A stretch of 5,439 nt of DNA from Lentimicrobiaceae bacterium (GTDB lineage: Bacteria > Bacteroidota > Bacteroidia > Bacteroidales > WCHB1-69): NCBI GenBank assembly GCA_009787485.1, contig WQWP01000144.1, positions 1-5,439 of the forward strand. The letters are read 5' to 3'. The notes below the pieces were generated by a model, which was given only the letters and a program-made list of their open reading frames with translations, made no database searches and was not told the DNA's origin. Positions within the stretch are counted from its first letter, which is position 1, and each line of letters starts with the position of its first letter. Below, in pieces: positions 1-5,439 of the stretch. The translations under genes and the position numbers were made by a program.

Positions 1-20
1 TTTTGAGGTGCGCCTCAAAA
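1..20. repeat. Perfect 8-bp inverted repeat with 4-nt loop
   Basis: Arms TTTTGAGG (1-8) and CCTCAAAA (13-20) are exact reverse complements around the loop TGCG. The element lies inside the protease frame, where it encodes SFEAHLK-type residues. The T run precedes and the A run follows the GC part on both strands, so it lacks the A-stem-T order of an intrinsic terminator. It sits at the window edge, so its wider context is unknown and it may be chance. Confidence 0.5.
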
Positions 21-2164
21 GATGTTTTATTGCGAAGATAGTTATTGTTTAAGTCAAAATTTGTGAATGTAAAAGAGCCTCCCTGAGCATTAGTTTGAAA
101 TAGCACCCCAATAGTATTGTTCACAAAATGGGCGTTGATGGCGCTTACCAAGCCGCCACTTTGCACTTTGATGCCACACTCGGCGTTTTTAATTGTGCCC
201 CCGCTCATTAGCTGCACCGTGCCGGCATTGGTGATGCCTTGCCAGAGTTCTTCGGGGCAGGCGTTGGTGAGGGTGCCGCCGTTGAGGATGAGTTTGGCGC
301 CGGGGTGGATAATCATGTTAACTTCCGGCTCAAATTTAACAGTATTTGTTATGGTTAACGTAGCCCCGTTTGTAATAATAATGTCGCCTGTAGCATGTAC
401 GGGAGAGTTCCATGTAGTATTTTGAGTGATGGATCCATGTACAAAAGGCAAACCGCTGTAACATATTGTTTCAAGCGCTACGAGAACGGCGGCGTGGGCA
501 TCTACTAAACCATAGCCCATATCTTCACACCATGTTCCATTAGGGCGATCGGGATCAATCCCATAATTATATAAATAATGGCCATTTATATAAAGGTTTA
601 TTTTTTGCGCAGTACTTTCAATAATGTCACGAACTTCATCGCCTCTTAAGTTTGGGCTCACAGAGAGAATAAGCGCTGCAACGCCGGCTACGTGCGGAGC
701 TGCTGCGGAAGTACCACTAAAACATACTGTATAATTTTGGTTTGCAAAATCTAAATTGATTATATTGCCTCCATTGTATGTATGAATATGACGCTGAGGA
801 TTATACCCTGTACCTCCTACGATGTCTGTTGTAGGAATTAATACTCCGGGAGCCATCACATCAAGTTTTGACCCAGAGCTGGTACCCCAAGCCTCTCCAT
901 CACATGACTCAGGGTACTTCCCTTCTCCACATGGACTTATTGCGCCTACAACCAAAATATCGGGGTTGCTATCTGCGGGGTGTGAAATAACATTTATTCC
1001 CTTGTTGCCTGCAGAAAAAACTACCAAACTTCCCTTGGAGTTTCTACCTTGAGTTAATGCCGCATTTATAGCTGAATTTATCGCGTATGACGGAGCACTT
1101 ACACCCCATGAATTACTGAGTATATCTGCACCAAGAGAGTCCCATGCCTGATTGATTCCATCTACAATCCAATGATCATAAGCAAGCCACTCCTCCCTAG
1201 GGTCTCCTGGTTCTCCTTTATTGCCACCAATGCTATATCCAATACGAATTGGGATGATATTTGCATTATAAGCAACTCCTTTTATGCTATCTTTTGCTGC
1301 AATAATTCCCGAACAAGCCGTACCATGAGCATCGGCAATAGATCCATTTCCGCCATAACCGCCCTTGCTACCTCCATAAACAGCATTTGTGGCATCATAA
1401 CCGGTCAACAAATTGTCTATTAAAGCCGGATGAAGCAAATCAACACCATCATCAAGAACTGCCACTTTAACACCCAAACCGGTAGCGATACTCCATGCTT
1501 GTTCTGCTTTAATATCAATACCCGGAGTTCCACCGTACTGTCCGGTATTTTTTAATCCCCATTGTGAAGCATAGTACACACTATGTTTCTGAATAAACCT
1601 GTAGAAAGGAGGCTCAGCCCACTCAACATTTCCGGTTTCCGATAATATATTGGCATATTCTATGGCGCTATTTTCAGCAACGTCTAATTCAACGGCATAC
1701 ATTTGCGCACAGGAACCAAGTTGCCGGAAACTAACAACCGGTATATTTGTTTTTTGCAATAGATCTTGTAAATCTGATGCCGGATAAATCTTTACGGTTA
1801 TTTCATTAGACGCCCATTGGATAGTGGAATCTTTATACATCAACATGTCGCTGATATATAATATTTTGCCATCTTGTTTTGCCGTTGAAATAACAAAATT
1901 ATCTTCAAATTGGATCAAATCGCCCGACAGGCTGTACATAAACGGAGTTATTTCTGCAACGGTATAATTGTAAACTCTTAGCTGGCTGAGGATATCATCT
2001 TTTTGCCAAGACTCAACAGCTTTTCCAAAATGAATTACTTTCCTGTTTTCAACTTTTTCAAGGTATATTTTTTCATTGTTATGATAATAAAACAACCGAT
2101 TTTCTTGAGCTTGTCCGGCAAAGATTCCGCTTAAAGTGGCTATGATTATAAAAATTTTTCTCAT
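1..2164 (-). CDS. Secreted subtilisin-family (S8) serine protease, 3' end beyond the window
   Basis: An open frame of 721 codons runs from the ATG at 2164 to the left edge without a stop, so the C-terminus is missing. Residues 1-19 are a Sec signal peptide (MRK, hydrophobic core, GQA before the likely cut). Residues about 20-195 resemble a propeptide. The mature enzyme begins near QWGLKNTGQ (W202 region), a common subtilase entry motif. The catalytic triad is complete: D238 in VAVLDDGVD, H280 in DAHGTA and S486 in SGTSAAAPHVAG, with the oxyanion Asn at N387 in FSAGN. The catalytic domain ends near GYGLVDAHAAV (D555). From about residue 575 the sequence is Gly/Asn/Thr-rich with short beta-strand-like repeats, as in right-handed beta-helices attached to Bacteroidota secreted proteases; such proteins often end in a type IX secretion sorting domain, which cannot be seen here. 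It should be an extracellular or surface endopeptidase; the substrate is unknown. The start lies 59 bp after the lipoprotein stop, with no TAnnTTTG box in the gap. Base composition changes sharply within the C-terminal part (about 125-315). Confidence 0.93.
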   Translation of the reverse strand, partial: MRKIFIIIATLSGIFAGQAQENRLFYYHNNEKIYLEKVENRKVIHFGKAVESWQKDDILSQLRVYNYTVAEITPFMYSLSGDLIQFEDNFVISTAKQDGKILYISDMLMYKDSTIQWASNEITVKIYPASDLQDLLQKTNIPVVSFRQLGSCAQMYAVELDVAENSAIEYANILSETGNVEWAEPPFYRFIQKHSVYYASQWGLKNTGQYGGTPGIDIKAEQAWSIATGLGVKVAVLDDGVDLLHPALIDNLLTGYDATNAVYGGSKGGYGGNGSIADAHGTACSGIIAAKDSIKGVAYNANIIPIRIGYSIGGNKGEPGDPREEWLAYDHWIVDGINQAWDSLGADILSNSWGVSAPSYAINSAINAALTQGRNSKGSLVVFSAGNKGINVISHPADSNPDILVVGAISPCGEGKYPESCDGEAWGTSSGSKLDVMAPGVLIPTTDIVGGTGYNPQRHIHTYNGGNIINLDFANQNYTVCFSGTSAAAPHVAGVAALILSVSPNLRGDEVRDIIESTAQKINLYINGHYLYNYGIDPDRPNGTWCEDMGYGLVDAHAAVLVALETICYSGLPFVHGSITQNTTWNSPVHATGDIIITNGATLTITNTVKFEPEVNMIIHPGAKLILNGGTLTNACPEELWQGITNAGTVQLMSGGTIKNAECGIKVQSGGLVSAINAHFVNNTIGVLFQTNAQGGSFTFTNFDLNNNYLRNKTSFEAHLK

Positions 2165-2223
2165 ATTACTATTAATTTTAATTGATTTGACGAATAAGAT
2201 GATATATTAATTTCTATGTAGAT

Positions 2224-3411
2224 TTATTCTTGTACACAACGAACCGAATGACCGTATGTACGGGGAGCGTGATTTTTAGCAACAATACCCATGCTGCTGA
2301 AGGCCAAGTAGTAAGCTGAGTTGCCCGCTACCACACTGCTCCAGTAGTATCCGTGCGTACCCACGTGGGTGCAACTACCATTGTCGTATGCGCGACACCC
2401 GGCGGCAGGCAGGAAGAGGGAATTGTTATTACTGCCAAATATACGACCACTCACATCATTTCGAGTTACCCATTGACTATTGGCATTTTGCAAACTTAGC
2501 AGTTCGGTCTGTGTAGGCACACGCCAACCTGAGGGACAGGGATCATTATCTTTCTCCCAAGTATCACCACCAGGATAAGAATTATCCCATGTAGTACCAC
2601 CATCAGAATTTATCATCGGATCAGTAGCGCTCCAACCCACTCTCCTGTTATTTTGATAAAACATACCCGCGTCTTCAGGCTTGGCAGCAAACGTACCGGG
2701 CATATCTACATTACAGGTTGCCCATTTTACATCATTAATTAAAACCCATATTCCCTCCTGGTATATTTGAGCAGTTACGGAAGTTCTGTATTCTCCTAAT
2801 TTCATGTGAATCGCTACCGAGGTATTACGTGGACCATCAGTATTGGGGTCAATTCGTACAGATACATTGATAGGAAAAATCCCACTTGTAGATACTTGAC
2901 ACCATGCAGATAGAGATTCTATACTTTCTACCATTGCAGGAGATTTTACAGACACCGTAAATCCGGCTTCCCCACCGAGAGCATCAAAATTTAGACTTGC
3001 AGGCGATATTTCATACTCAATTTCTGCTCCATCCTGGCTTATTTGAACGGTTACAGAGGTTTTGTTTTCTCCTAATTTCATGTTAACCACTACTGAAGTA
3101 TTGCGTGGTCCATCAGTATTGGGATCAATTCGTACAGATACATTAACAGGAGCTACACCGCTTGTAGATACCTGACACCATTCGGATAGAGATTCTACGC
3201 TTTCTACTATTGCAGGAGATTTAACAGACACCGTAAACCCGTCTTCGCCGCCGGTAGCATCAAAATTTAAGCTTTCAGGCAATATTGTGTATTCAATTTC
3301 TTTAGGTTCTTCCGGTTGGCAGGAGGAGGCGAGGGCTACTATGAGAATGAGCAAGAATGCGGTTAATTTTAATAATTTTTGGTTCATGATTTTATGTATT
3401 TTTATTGACAT
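2224..3411 (-). CDS. Surface lipoprotein with two BACON-like domains and a C-terminal FISUMP domain
   Basis: Three parts are visible in 395 residues. First, a lipoprotein signal: hydrophobic LTAFLLILIVALA then ASSC, with lipidated Cys at C31. The following QPEEPKE is acidic, which in Bacteroidota is compatible with export of the lipoprotein to the outer face of the outer membrane. Second, two tandem BACON-like beta-sandwich repeats (about residues 39-130 and 131-222), each with SLS-x-WCQVS, RIDPNTDGPRNTSV and a closing Q-x-G. BACON domains are thought to bind carbohydrate or mucin, or to act as spacers. Third, residues about 224-395 match the Fibrobacter succinogenes major paralogous (FISUMP) domain: VKWATCNV, NDPCPSGWRVPT, FLPAAG, YYWSS and HSVRCVQE. 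This is a C-type-lectin-like fold, suggesting ligand binding rather than catalysis. The ATG at 3411 gives the longest form; the internal ATG at 3387 (M9) gives a more typical lipoprotein signal and follows an A-rich leader, so it may be the real start. The gene begins 6 bp (or 30 bp) after the glycosyltransferase stop. The ligand is unknown. Confidence 0.9.
   Translation of the reverse strand: MSIKIHKIMNQKLLKLTAFLLILIVALASSCQPEEPKEIEYTILPESLNFDATGGEDGFTVSVKSPAIVESVESLSEWCQVSTSGVAPVNVSVRIDPNTDGPRNTSVVVNMKLGENKTSVTVQISQDGAEIEYEISPASLNFDALGGEAGFTVSVKSPAMVESIESLSAWCQVSTSGIFPINVSVRIDPNTDGPRNTSVAIHMKLGEYRTSVTAQIYQEGIWVLINDVKWATCNVDMPGTFAAKPEDAGMFYQNNRRVGWSATDPMINSDGGTTWDNSYPGGDTWEKDNDPCPSGWRVPTQTELLSLQNANSQWVTRNDVSGRIFGSNNNSLFLPAAGCRAYDNGSCTHVGTHGYYWSSVVAGNSAYYLAFSSMGIVAKNHAPRTYGHSVRCVQE
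2746..3297 (-). repeat. Tandem duplication encoding two BACON-like domains (2 x 276 bp)
   Basis: The unit at 3022-3297 (residues 39-130) is repeated at 2746-3021 (residues 131-222) with a constant 92-codon offset and no insertions or deletions. By hand alignment about 71 of 92 residues are identical. Similarity is also visible in DNA: the stretches beginning at 2842 and 3118 on the plus strand, exactly 276 bp apart, are nearly identical over more than 30 bases. The most conserved protein blocks are GFTVSVKSPA, WCQVSTSG and the segment from SVRIDPNTDG to NTSV; most of the changes lie outside them. This indicates a relatively recent in-frame domain duplication. Confidence 0.9.
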
Positions 3412-3417
3412 TCAACT

Positions 3418-4428
3418 CTATACCAAACATCTCCCATTAAACTTAGTTTTCTTCCTTATATAATGCCCAAACACAATAGATTTCGGATAAGCCTGTCCAT
3501 AAACCTGCGCATTAACGTTCCCCCTTTTCTGTTTCATCTTCCGAAACTGCCTCAAAAAAGAGAGCTGCGCGCGATACACCGCCCAAGTATCGTTCCAATG
3601 CCCTCGAAGCAAAAAGAATAAGGCTGCAACATGATCTAAAGGAAACCTTAGTAGCAAAATAGGTAAGAGTTTATTTTTCGGCAGGTTTTTCAGCAAAAGG
3701 AACATGTTGTTTCTAAAGTTGAGGTAGGTTTTTCGGGCGCTGTTTTTAGGCAAAGTGCCACCGCCTACATGGTAAATCACCGACTTGGGCTCTACCATAA
3801 TTTTGTATCCCAAACTTTTTACTCTCCAGCAAAAATCAATCTCTTCCATGTGGGCAAAAAAATCTTCATCTAATCCGTTTACAGCGTGGAATATGTTACT
3901 TCTTACAAATAGCGCCGCTCCGGTTGCCCAAAATACTTCCATTGCATTGTCATACTGCCCGTTATCTTCTTCCAAATATTCAAAAACTCTGCCTCTGCAA
4001 AAAGGATAGCCGAGATAATCTAAAAAACCTCCGGAAGCGCCGGCGTACTCAAACTGGGTTTTATATTTAAAAGATAAGAGTTTGGGTTGAACAACCGCTA
4101 CCTCAGGCTGCGCATCTAACAAAGCGATAATCGGTTCTATCCAATGCTCCGTTACTTCAACATCAGAATTTAGCAAACAGTAATATTCCGCCTCAATTTG
4201 CCGCAACGCTTCATTATATCCTTTTGAGAAACCTCCGTTTTCATTGTTTTGAATGATTTTTATAGCAGGAAACTCCGTTTTTAAAAATTCAACGGAGTGG
4301 TCGGCAGAGGCATTATCGGCAACAATAATCTCCGAATATGCAGGCGCATATTGAATAAGAGCAGGCAAAAATTGAGCTAAGAATTTTTGTCCGTTCCAGT
4401 TTAGAATTACGATTGCCAATTTTGCCAC
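3418..4428 (-). CDS. GT2-family glycosyltransferase (rhamnosyltransferase-like)
   Basis: This 336-residue protein has the GT-A fold signature of family 2 inverting glycosyltransferases. Visible motifs in order are the N-terminal strand VILNWNG (7-13), nucleotide-binding VADNASAD (36-43), NGGFSKGYN (64-72), the DxD-like metal/donor motif LNSDVEV (86-92), the acceptor-loop segment ATGAALFVR (168-176), the EEIDFCWR block (195-202) carrying the probable catalytic acid residues, and YHVGGG with H220. A conserved FRNN follows (238-241). The C-terminal 80 or so residues contain a hydrophobic stretch (LLPILLLRFPL, AALFFLLRG) and then a basic tail, suggesting membrane association at the cytoplasmic face. 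It most resembles WbbL/rhamnosyltransferase-type enzymes of O-antigen or surface polysaccharide synthesis; donor and acceptor cannot be deduced. The start is GTG at 4428, chosen because it places VILNWNG at the usual distance from the N-terminus and no in-frame ATG is found just upstream. No other polysaccharide genes are visible, so it is not in an obvious glycan cluster. Confidence 0.92.
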   Translation of the reverse strand: MAKLAIVILNWNGQKFLAQFLPALIQYAPAYSEIIVADNASADHSVEFLKTEFPAIKIIQNNENGGFSKGYNEALRQIEAEYYCLLNSDVEVTEHWIEPIIALLDAQPEVAVVQPKLLSFKYKTQFEYAGASGGFLDYLGYPFCRGRVFEYLEEDNGQYDNAMEVFWATGAALFVRSNIFHAVNGLDEDFFAHMEEIDFCWRVKSLGYKIMVEPKSVIYHVGGGTLPKNSARKTYLNFRNNMFLLLKNLPKNKLLPILLLRFPLDHVAALFFLLRGHWNDTWAVYRAQLSFLRQFRKMKQKRGNVNAQVYGQAYPKSIVFGHYIRKKTKFNGRCLV

Positions 4429-4448
4429 AAAGTATAATTTTATGACTG

Positions 4449-4456
4449 CAAAAATA
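4449..4456 (-). promoter_or_regulatory. Candidate -7 box (TAnnTTTG) for the glycosyltransferase gene
   Basis: On the minus strand the sequence TATTTTTG exactly fits the Bacteroidota -7 consensus TAnnTTTG and lies about 20 bp before the GTG start at 4428, implying a very short leader. No TTG or TTTG -33 element is seen at the usual spacing; the nearest TTTG (4502-4505) is too far upstream. In AT-rich DNA such a match can arise by chance. Confidence 0.4.
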
Positions 4457-4512
4457 ATATAAAAACGATATTTATTTTACGATTACTATTTTAAAAAGAA
4501 ACAAATCGGAAA

Positions 4513-5181
4513 CTATTCCTCAAACAATTCTTTCAAATCAATCTCCAACCCTTCGAAAATATGCACGGGGGCTTTTTCGGTGCAGTCGTACTCGCTTCCC
4601 AAATCATAATACCCGTCGGGTTGCAGGATGAAAATGTTGACTACTTTTCCTTTGGGGTTTACAATCCAATACTCTCTCACGCCTGCTTTTTCGTAGAGGT
4701 TGAATTTATAATTCCAATCTTTTTTTGCGGTAGAGGGCGACAATACTTCCACGATTAAATCGGGGGCGCCGATGCAGCCTCTCCCGTCTAATTTGCTTGA
4801 ATCGCAAACTACACACACATCGGGTTGTACAACATTATATATTTTGTCATCTTGTGTAGTGCCTTCTTTTGGAAGACGAACATCGAAGGGCGCATGATAG
4901 ACTTCGCACTTTCCTTTATTTTTTCGGACAAAGTTTTCCAAAAGCCAACTCGTTAAGTGTGTAATCTTCGCGTGAATGCGTATTGGCGCCGACATTACAT
5001 AAATAAATCCATCAATCAGCTCTCGCCGCACATCGTCCACCCACGTTACATAATCGGCGTAAGTGTATCGTTTCGACATGTCTAATTGCAGCTCAGGAAG
5101 CGGCATAAAAGGCTCTTCCACAATGGTGGGCTCCTCTTCGGAAAATTCGTACTGAATTGGTTTTTTCTTTGTGCTCATCAT
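4513..5181 (-). CDS. Uma2 family (DUF820) PD-(D/E)XK nuclease-like protein
   Basis: This 222-residue protein carries the Uma2/DUF820 core from about residue 39 to the end. Motifs include YTYADY (39-44), RRELIDG (52-58), H70 after the SAP loop, FDVRLP (99-104), VVQPDVCVV (117-125) and GAPDLIVEVLSPST (138-151), then Y/W-rich YEKAGVREYWIVNP (163-176). D121 and E145 are the likely metal ligands of the PD-(D/E)XK fold, with a Lys nearby (K153, K154 or K159) a possible third catalytic residue. Such proteins are usually annotated as putative endonucleases, but their biological role is poorly defined. Residues 1-38 form an extra charged extension (three Lys, then an EEE cluster) that looks disordered. 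Two consecutive ATG codons (5181 and 5178) could start the protein. It is separated by 84 bp from the glycosyltransferase and probably has its own promoter. No adjacent toxin-antitoxin partner, methylase or transposase is visible. Confidence 0.92.
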   Translation of the reverse strand: MMSTKKKPIQYEFSEEEPTIVEEPFMPLPELQLDMSKRYTYADYVTWVDDVRRELIDGFIYVMSAPIRIHAKITHLTSWLLENFVRKNKGKCEVYHAPFDVRLPKEGTTQDDKIYNVVQPDVCVVCDSSKLDGRGCIGAPDLIVEVLSPSTAKKDWNYKFNLYEKAGVREYWIVNPKGKVVNIFILQPDGYYDLGSEYDCTEKAPVHIFEGLEIDLKELFEE

Positions 5182-5203
5182 ATTTTTATTTTAAATCAGG
5201 GTG

Positions 5204-5211
5204 CAAACATA
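5204..5211 (-). promoter_or_regulatory. Candidate -7 box (TAnnTTTG) for the Uma2 gene
   Basis: The minus strand reads TATGTTTG, an exact match to TAnnTTTG, 22 bp before the ATG at 5181. The transcript would have a leader of roughly 15-20 nt. A -33 element is weak: only TTC occurs at about the right spacing (5233-5235). Confidence 0.45.
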
Positions 5212-5262
5212 CACTATTTTTCAAAATTAACCGAAAAATAATTTATCCGTATAAAAAAATAA

Positions 5263-5271
5263 TTTACTTTG
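5263..5271 (+). promoter_or_regulatory. Candidate promoter -7 region for the PUR-family gene
   Basis: The plus strand reads TTTACTTTG followed by CAGCC. This is one base from the Bacteroidota TAnnTTTG consensus (TTACTTTG) and resembles the TTTGCAGCC context often seen at promoters in this phylum. It would give a leader of about 75 nt before the ATG at 5353. No clear TTG -33 box is seen. Together with the Uma2 box on the opposite strand it would make 5182-5352 a divergent promoter region. Confidence 0.3.
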
Positions 5272-5292
5272 CAGCCAATTTTATACTAACCC

Positions 5293-5319
5293 GATAAAGA
5301 TATTCGTTTACCCTTTATC
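5293..5319 (+). repeat. 7-bp inverted repeat in the leader of the PUR-family gene
   Basis: GATAAAG (5293-5299) and CTTTATC (5313-5319) are exact reverse complements with a 13-nt loop. The stem is AT-rich, cannot be extended on either side and has no T run, so it is not a convincing terminator. If transcription starts near 5276 it would lie in the 5' leader, 33 bp before the start codon. Chance occurrence is plausible. Confidence 0.3.
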
Positions 5320-5352
5320 ATTCATAAAAAAATTAACCAAAAAAATGTAGCG

Positions 5353-5439
5353 ATGGAAAAATTTGAAAAAAACGAAGTATTGTCAAGAGCAGTGAGAGCC
5401 GGAAAGCGCACCTACTTTTTTGATGTAAAAACCACAAAA
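5353..5439 (+). CDS. PUR-domain (DUF3276) DNA/RNA-binding protein, N-terminal fragment
   Basis: Only the first 29 codons are present; the frame is open to the right edge. The peptide MEKFEKNEVLSRAV is followed by RAGKRTYFFDVKTT (residues 15-28), which matches the opening of the small PUR-alpha-like proteins of Bacteroidota and spirochaetes (DUF3276), where a basic RAG(K/R)RTYFFDV strand begins the nucleic-acid-binding PUR domain. Full-length members are roughly 100-150 residues, so most of this one lies outside the window. The ATG at 5353 is preceded by an A-rich leader rather than a Shine-Dalgarno sequence, as is usual in this phylum. It is transcribed divergently from the Uma2 gene across 171 bp. 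Its cellular role is not established; binding of single-stranded DNA or RNA is inferred from the family. Confidence 0.85.
   Translation, partial: MEKFEKNEVLSRAVRAGKRTYFFDVKTTK

Noticed and set aside
117..1423. Plus-strand open frames at 117-425, 822-1052 and 1172-1423
   Set aside because: They lie opposite the protease gene, whose complete catalytic motifs establish the minus strand as coding; their translations show no recognisable domain.
2165..2223. Gap between lipoprotein and protease genes examined for a terminator
   Set aside because: No GC-rich stem followed by a T run is present on either strand; the DNA is simply AT-rich.
3423..3431. Promoter-like GATGTTTG on the minus strand ahead of the lipoprotein gene
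   Set aside because: It differs from TAnnTTTG at the critical first base, lies in the end of the glycosyltransferase coding sequence, and has no supporting -33 element.
3785..4009. Plus-strand open frame inside the glycosyltransferase gene
   Set aside because: It is antisense to the conserved GT2 motifs and its translation shows no family features.
4424..4434. TACTTTG on the minus strand overlapping the glycosyltransferase start
   Set aside because: Its spacing is one base short of the consensus and it overlaps the start codon, which would require a leaderless or truncated transcript.
4561..4758. Plus-strand open frame inside the Uma2 gene
   Set aside because: It is antisense to the conserved Uma2 core and its translation shows no recognisable motif.
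5345..5350. ATG-TAG minimal open frame just before the PUR-family start
   Set aside because: A start-stop pair two bases from the true ATG could affect initiation, but it is easily produced by chance in an A-rich leader and nothing else supports it.

Overview
The window looks like chromosomal DNA from a member of the Bacteroidota, probably an uncultured Bacteroidia/Bacteroidales-type lineage. The evidence is mutually consistent. The intergenic DNA is AT-rich and gene starts lack Shine-Dalgarno sequences. Exact TAnnTTTG (Bacteroidota-type -7) boxes precede two genes. There is a BACON-domain lipoprotein with an acidic stretch after the lipobox cysteine, and the start of a PUR-domain (DUF3276) gene typical of this phylum. 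The species cannot be named from the sequence.

Layout, left to right. Positions 1-2164 (minus strand) hold most of a secreted subtilisin-family (S8) serine protease. It has a signal peptide, a propeptide, a complete catalytic domain and the beginning of a repetitive, probably beta-helical C-terminal region that runs off the left edge. Positions 2224-3411 (minus) encode a lipoprotein with two tandem BACON-like domains followed by a FISUMP (Fibrobacter succinogenes major paralogous) domain. Positions 3418-4428 (minus) encode a GT2 glycosyltransferase with a GTG start. Positions 4513-5181 (minus) encode a Uma2-family (DUF820) PD-(D/E)XK protein. A 171-bp divergent intergenic region follows. The first 29 codons of a PUR-family nucleic-acid-binding protein begin at 5353 on the plus strand and run off the right edge.

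The glycosyltransferase, lipoprotein and protease genes are co-directional with gaps of 6 and 59 bp. The best promoter-like box lies just ahead of the glycosyltransferase, so the three may share a transcript. Two of the products are predicted to leave the cytoplasm (surface lipoprotein, secreted protease), and the third would build a glycan. A functional link is inference only. Uma2 and PUR appear to be separate, divergently transcribed units.

No clear novel system is visible. The items most worth checking are the 3' end of the lipoprotein gene, whose C-type-lectin-like FISUMP domain and C-ending codon pattern resemble a diversity-generating-retroelement variable region (no reverse transcriptase or template repeat is visible here), and a sharply GC-rich patch inside the protease's C-terminal region. 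No tRNA, rRNA, CRISPR array, insertion sequence or convincing intrinsic terminator was seen, and no gene-free stretch exceeds about 170 bp.
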